A program made the translations under genes and the position numbers. Below are positions 63,514 through 64,000 of a DNA stretch of 64,000 nt, piece after piece (position 1 is the stretch's first letter; each line of letters starts with the position of its first letter). The notes under the pieces are model-generated. The model made no database searches and had not been told where the DNA came from. It worked only from the letters and a program-made list of their open reading frames with translations. Origin of the DNA: Epiperipatus broadwayi (Eukaryota > Onychophora > Udeonychophora > Euonychophora > Peripatidae); NCBI GenBank assembly GCA_028023455.1, contig JAQFVV010012477.1, positions 1,173,501 through 1,237,500 of the forward strand. The letters are read 5' to 3'.

Positions 63514-63672
63514 CTAACTCTATCCTTCACTGATGATAGCAAATAGCTTGAAATCAGCTGATCTGAGGATGAGCAAATGAAAGAGATAGTTAATTCTGAC
63601 TCTTTTGTCATTTATTTAAACAAATTTTACACTTGTTTCAGTGGTTTTGGTAAAACGCCATCTATTGATCAT
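63514..63672 (+). mobile_element. Second copy of the 634-851 MITE, 5' part different
   Basis: It matches from 'ctatccttcactgatgatagc' to the right terminus 'ccatctattgatca', in the same orientation. The left terminal invert is absent; upstream sequence from 63354 is unrelated to the first copy and may belong to a longer member of the family. Confidence 0.7.
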
Positions 63673-64000
63673 ATATATATTGTAATCATATATTTTGCTA
63701 AGAGAATTAATGAAAATAGTTAAAATCTATAAAACAAATTGTTGATGTTTTTTTAGTGTTAAATTAAGTAAATCAATTACTATTATTGGTAAAATGGCAG
63801 GTTATATGATTAAAAGTGAATTTATAAAGTCTCTTATAGTACTACTTATTATAATAGAGTAGTAGAAAGCTATCTAAAATGTCATCCAAAGTTTATTAAC
63901 CAATGCATAAAAAATTCAGGTGTCTTTTTTTTTTCTTTTCAAGAAGGCAGTTATTGTTTTTTATATGTGCAAACAGAATCACAGACACATAACATTAATA
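63673..64000. other. AT-rich non-coding end of window
   Basis: Nothing recognised. Confidence 0.5.

Overview
The window is AT-rich animal DNA that is almost entirely transposable-element debris, and I found no host protein-coding gene. The TE set (Penelope-like elements, an RTE-type LINE, a Jockey/CR1-type LINE, a Tx1/L1-type LINE, hAT, mariner-type MITEs, tRNA-derived SINE heads, abundant short (TA)n tracts) points to an invertebrate metazoan. A mollusc such as a cephalopod would fit, but nothing in the sequence proves a lineage.

Layout. 0.27-1.07 kb: three palindromic elements packed inside one another. 1.5-2.0 kb: first copy of a repeat family carrying a hammerhead ribozyme. 5.49-8.27 kb: a complete but dead hAT element of ZBED type with an 8-bp target duplication. 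12.1 kb: an RTE 3' scrap. 14.5-15.2 kb: a Penelope 3' fragment. 15.75 kb: a tRNA-Gly(TCC)-derived head. 16.4-20.8 kb: the least decayed element, a non-LTR retrotransposon with PHD-like finger, endonuclease and reverse transcriptase, ending in a long (TTA)n tail. 21.1-22.5 kb: Tx1/L1-like LINE remnant (-). 23.3-24.1 and 26.0-26.7 kb: two tandem arrays of the ribozyme repeat. 26.8-27.3 and 29.0-29.5 kb: Penelope termini as inverted pairs. 29.6-31.8 kb: RTE LINE (-). 31.8-33.3, 37.1-39.0 and 39.1-39.96 kb: three Penelope-like copies (+). 35.06 kb: the best-preserved hammerhead (-). 40.0-40.4 kb: a GATA/GATG microsatellite. 41.5-45 kb: large foldback elements, one holding a 857-bp TA-flanked mariner-type MITE. 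49.6 and 62.4 kb: two copies of an unclassified ~0.9-kb repeat. 52.0-52.3 kb: a cluster of TCAC-N6-GTGA palindromes. 61.2-61.9 kb: a decayed coiled-coil ORF. The stretches between hold only AT-rich sequence.

Most interesting. (1) A dispersed, tandemly arranged repeat (unit about 475-515 bp) carries a type I hammerhead ribozyme with short helix III. Two copies keep the complete catalytic core (about 1.73 kb + and 35.1 kb -). This matches the metazoan 'retrozyme' type of non-autonomous retroelement, thought to be mobilised by Penelope-like elements, and those lie beside it here. (2) The inverted termini of one Penelope family carry a hammerhead-shaped motif in which the core C3-G8 pair reads U3-A8 in every copy. 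Its stem II shows compensatory base-pair changes between copies. Both claims rest on motif and base-pair reading by eye and need structure searches and cleavage assays.
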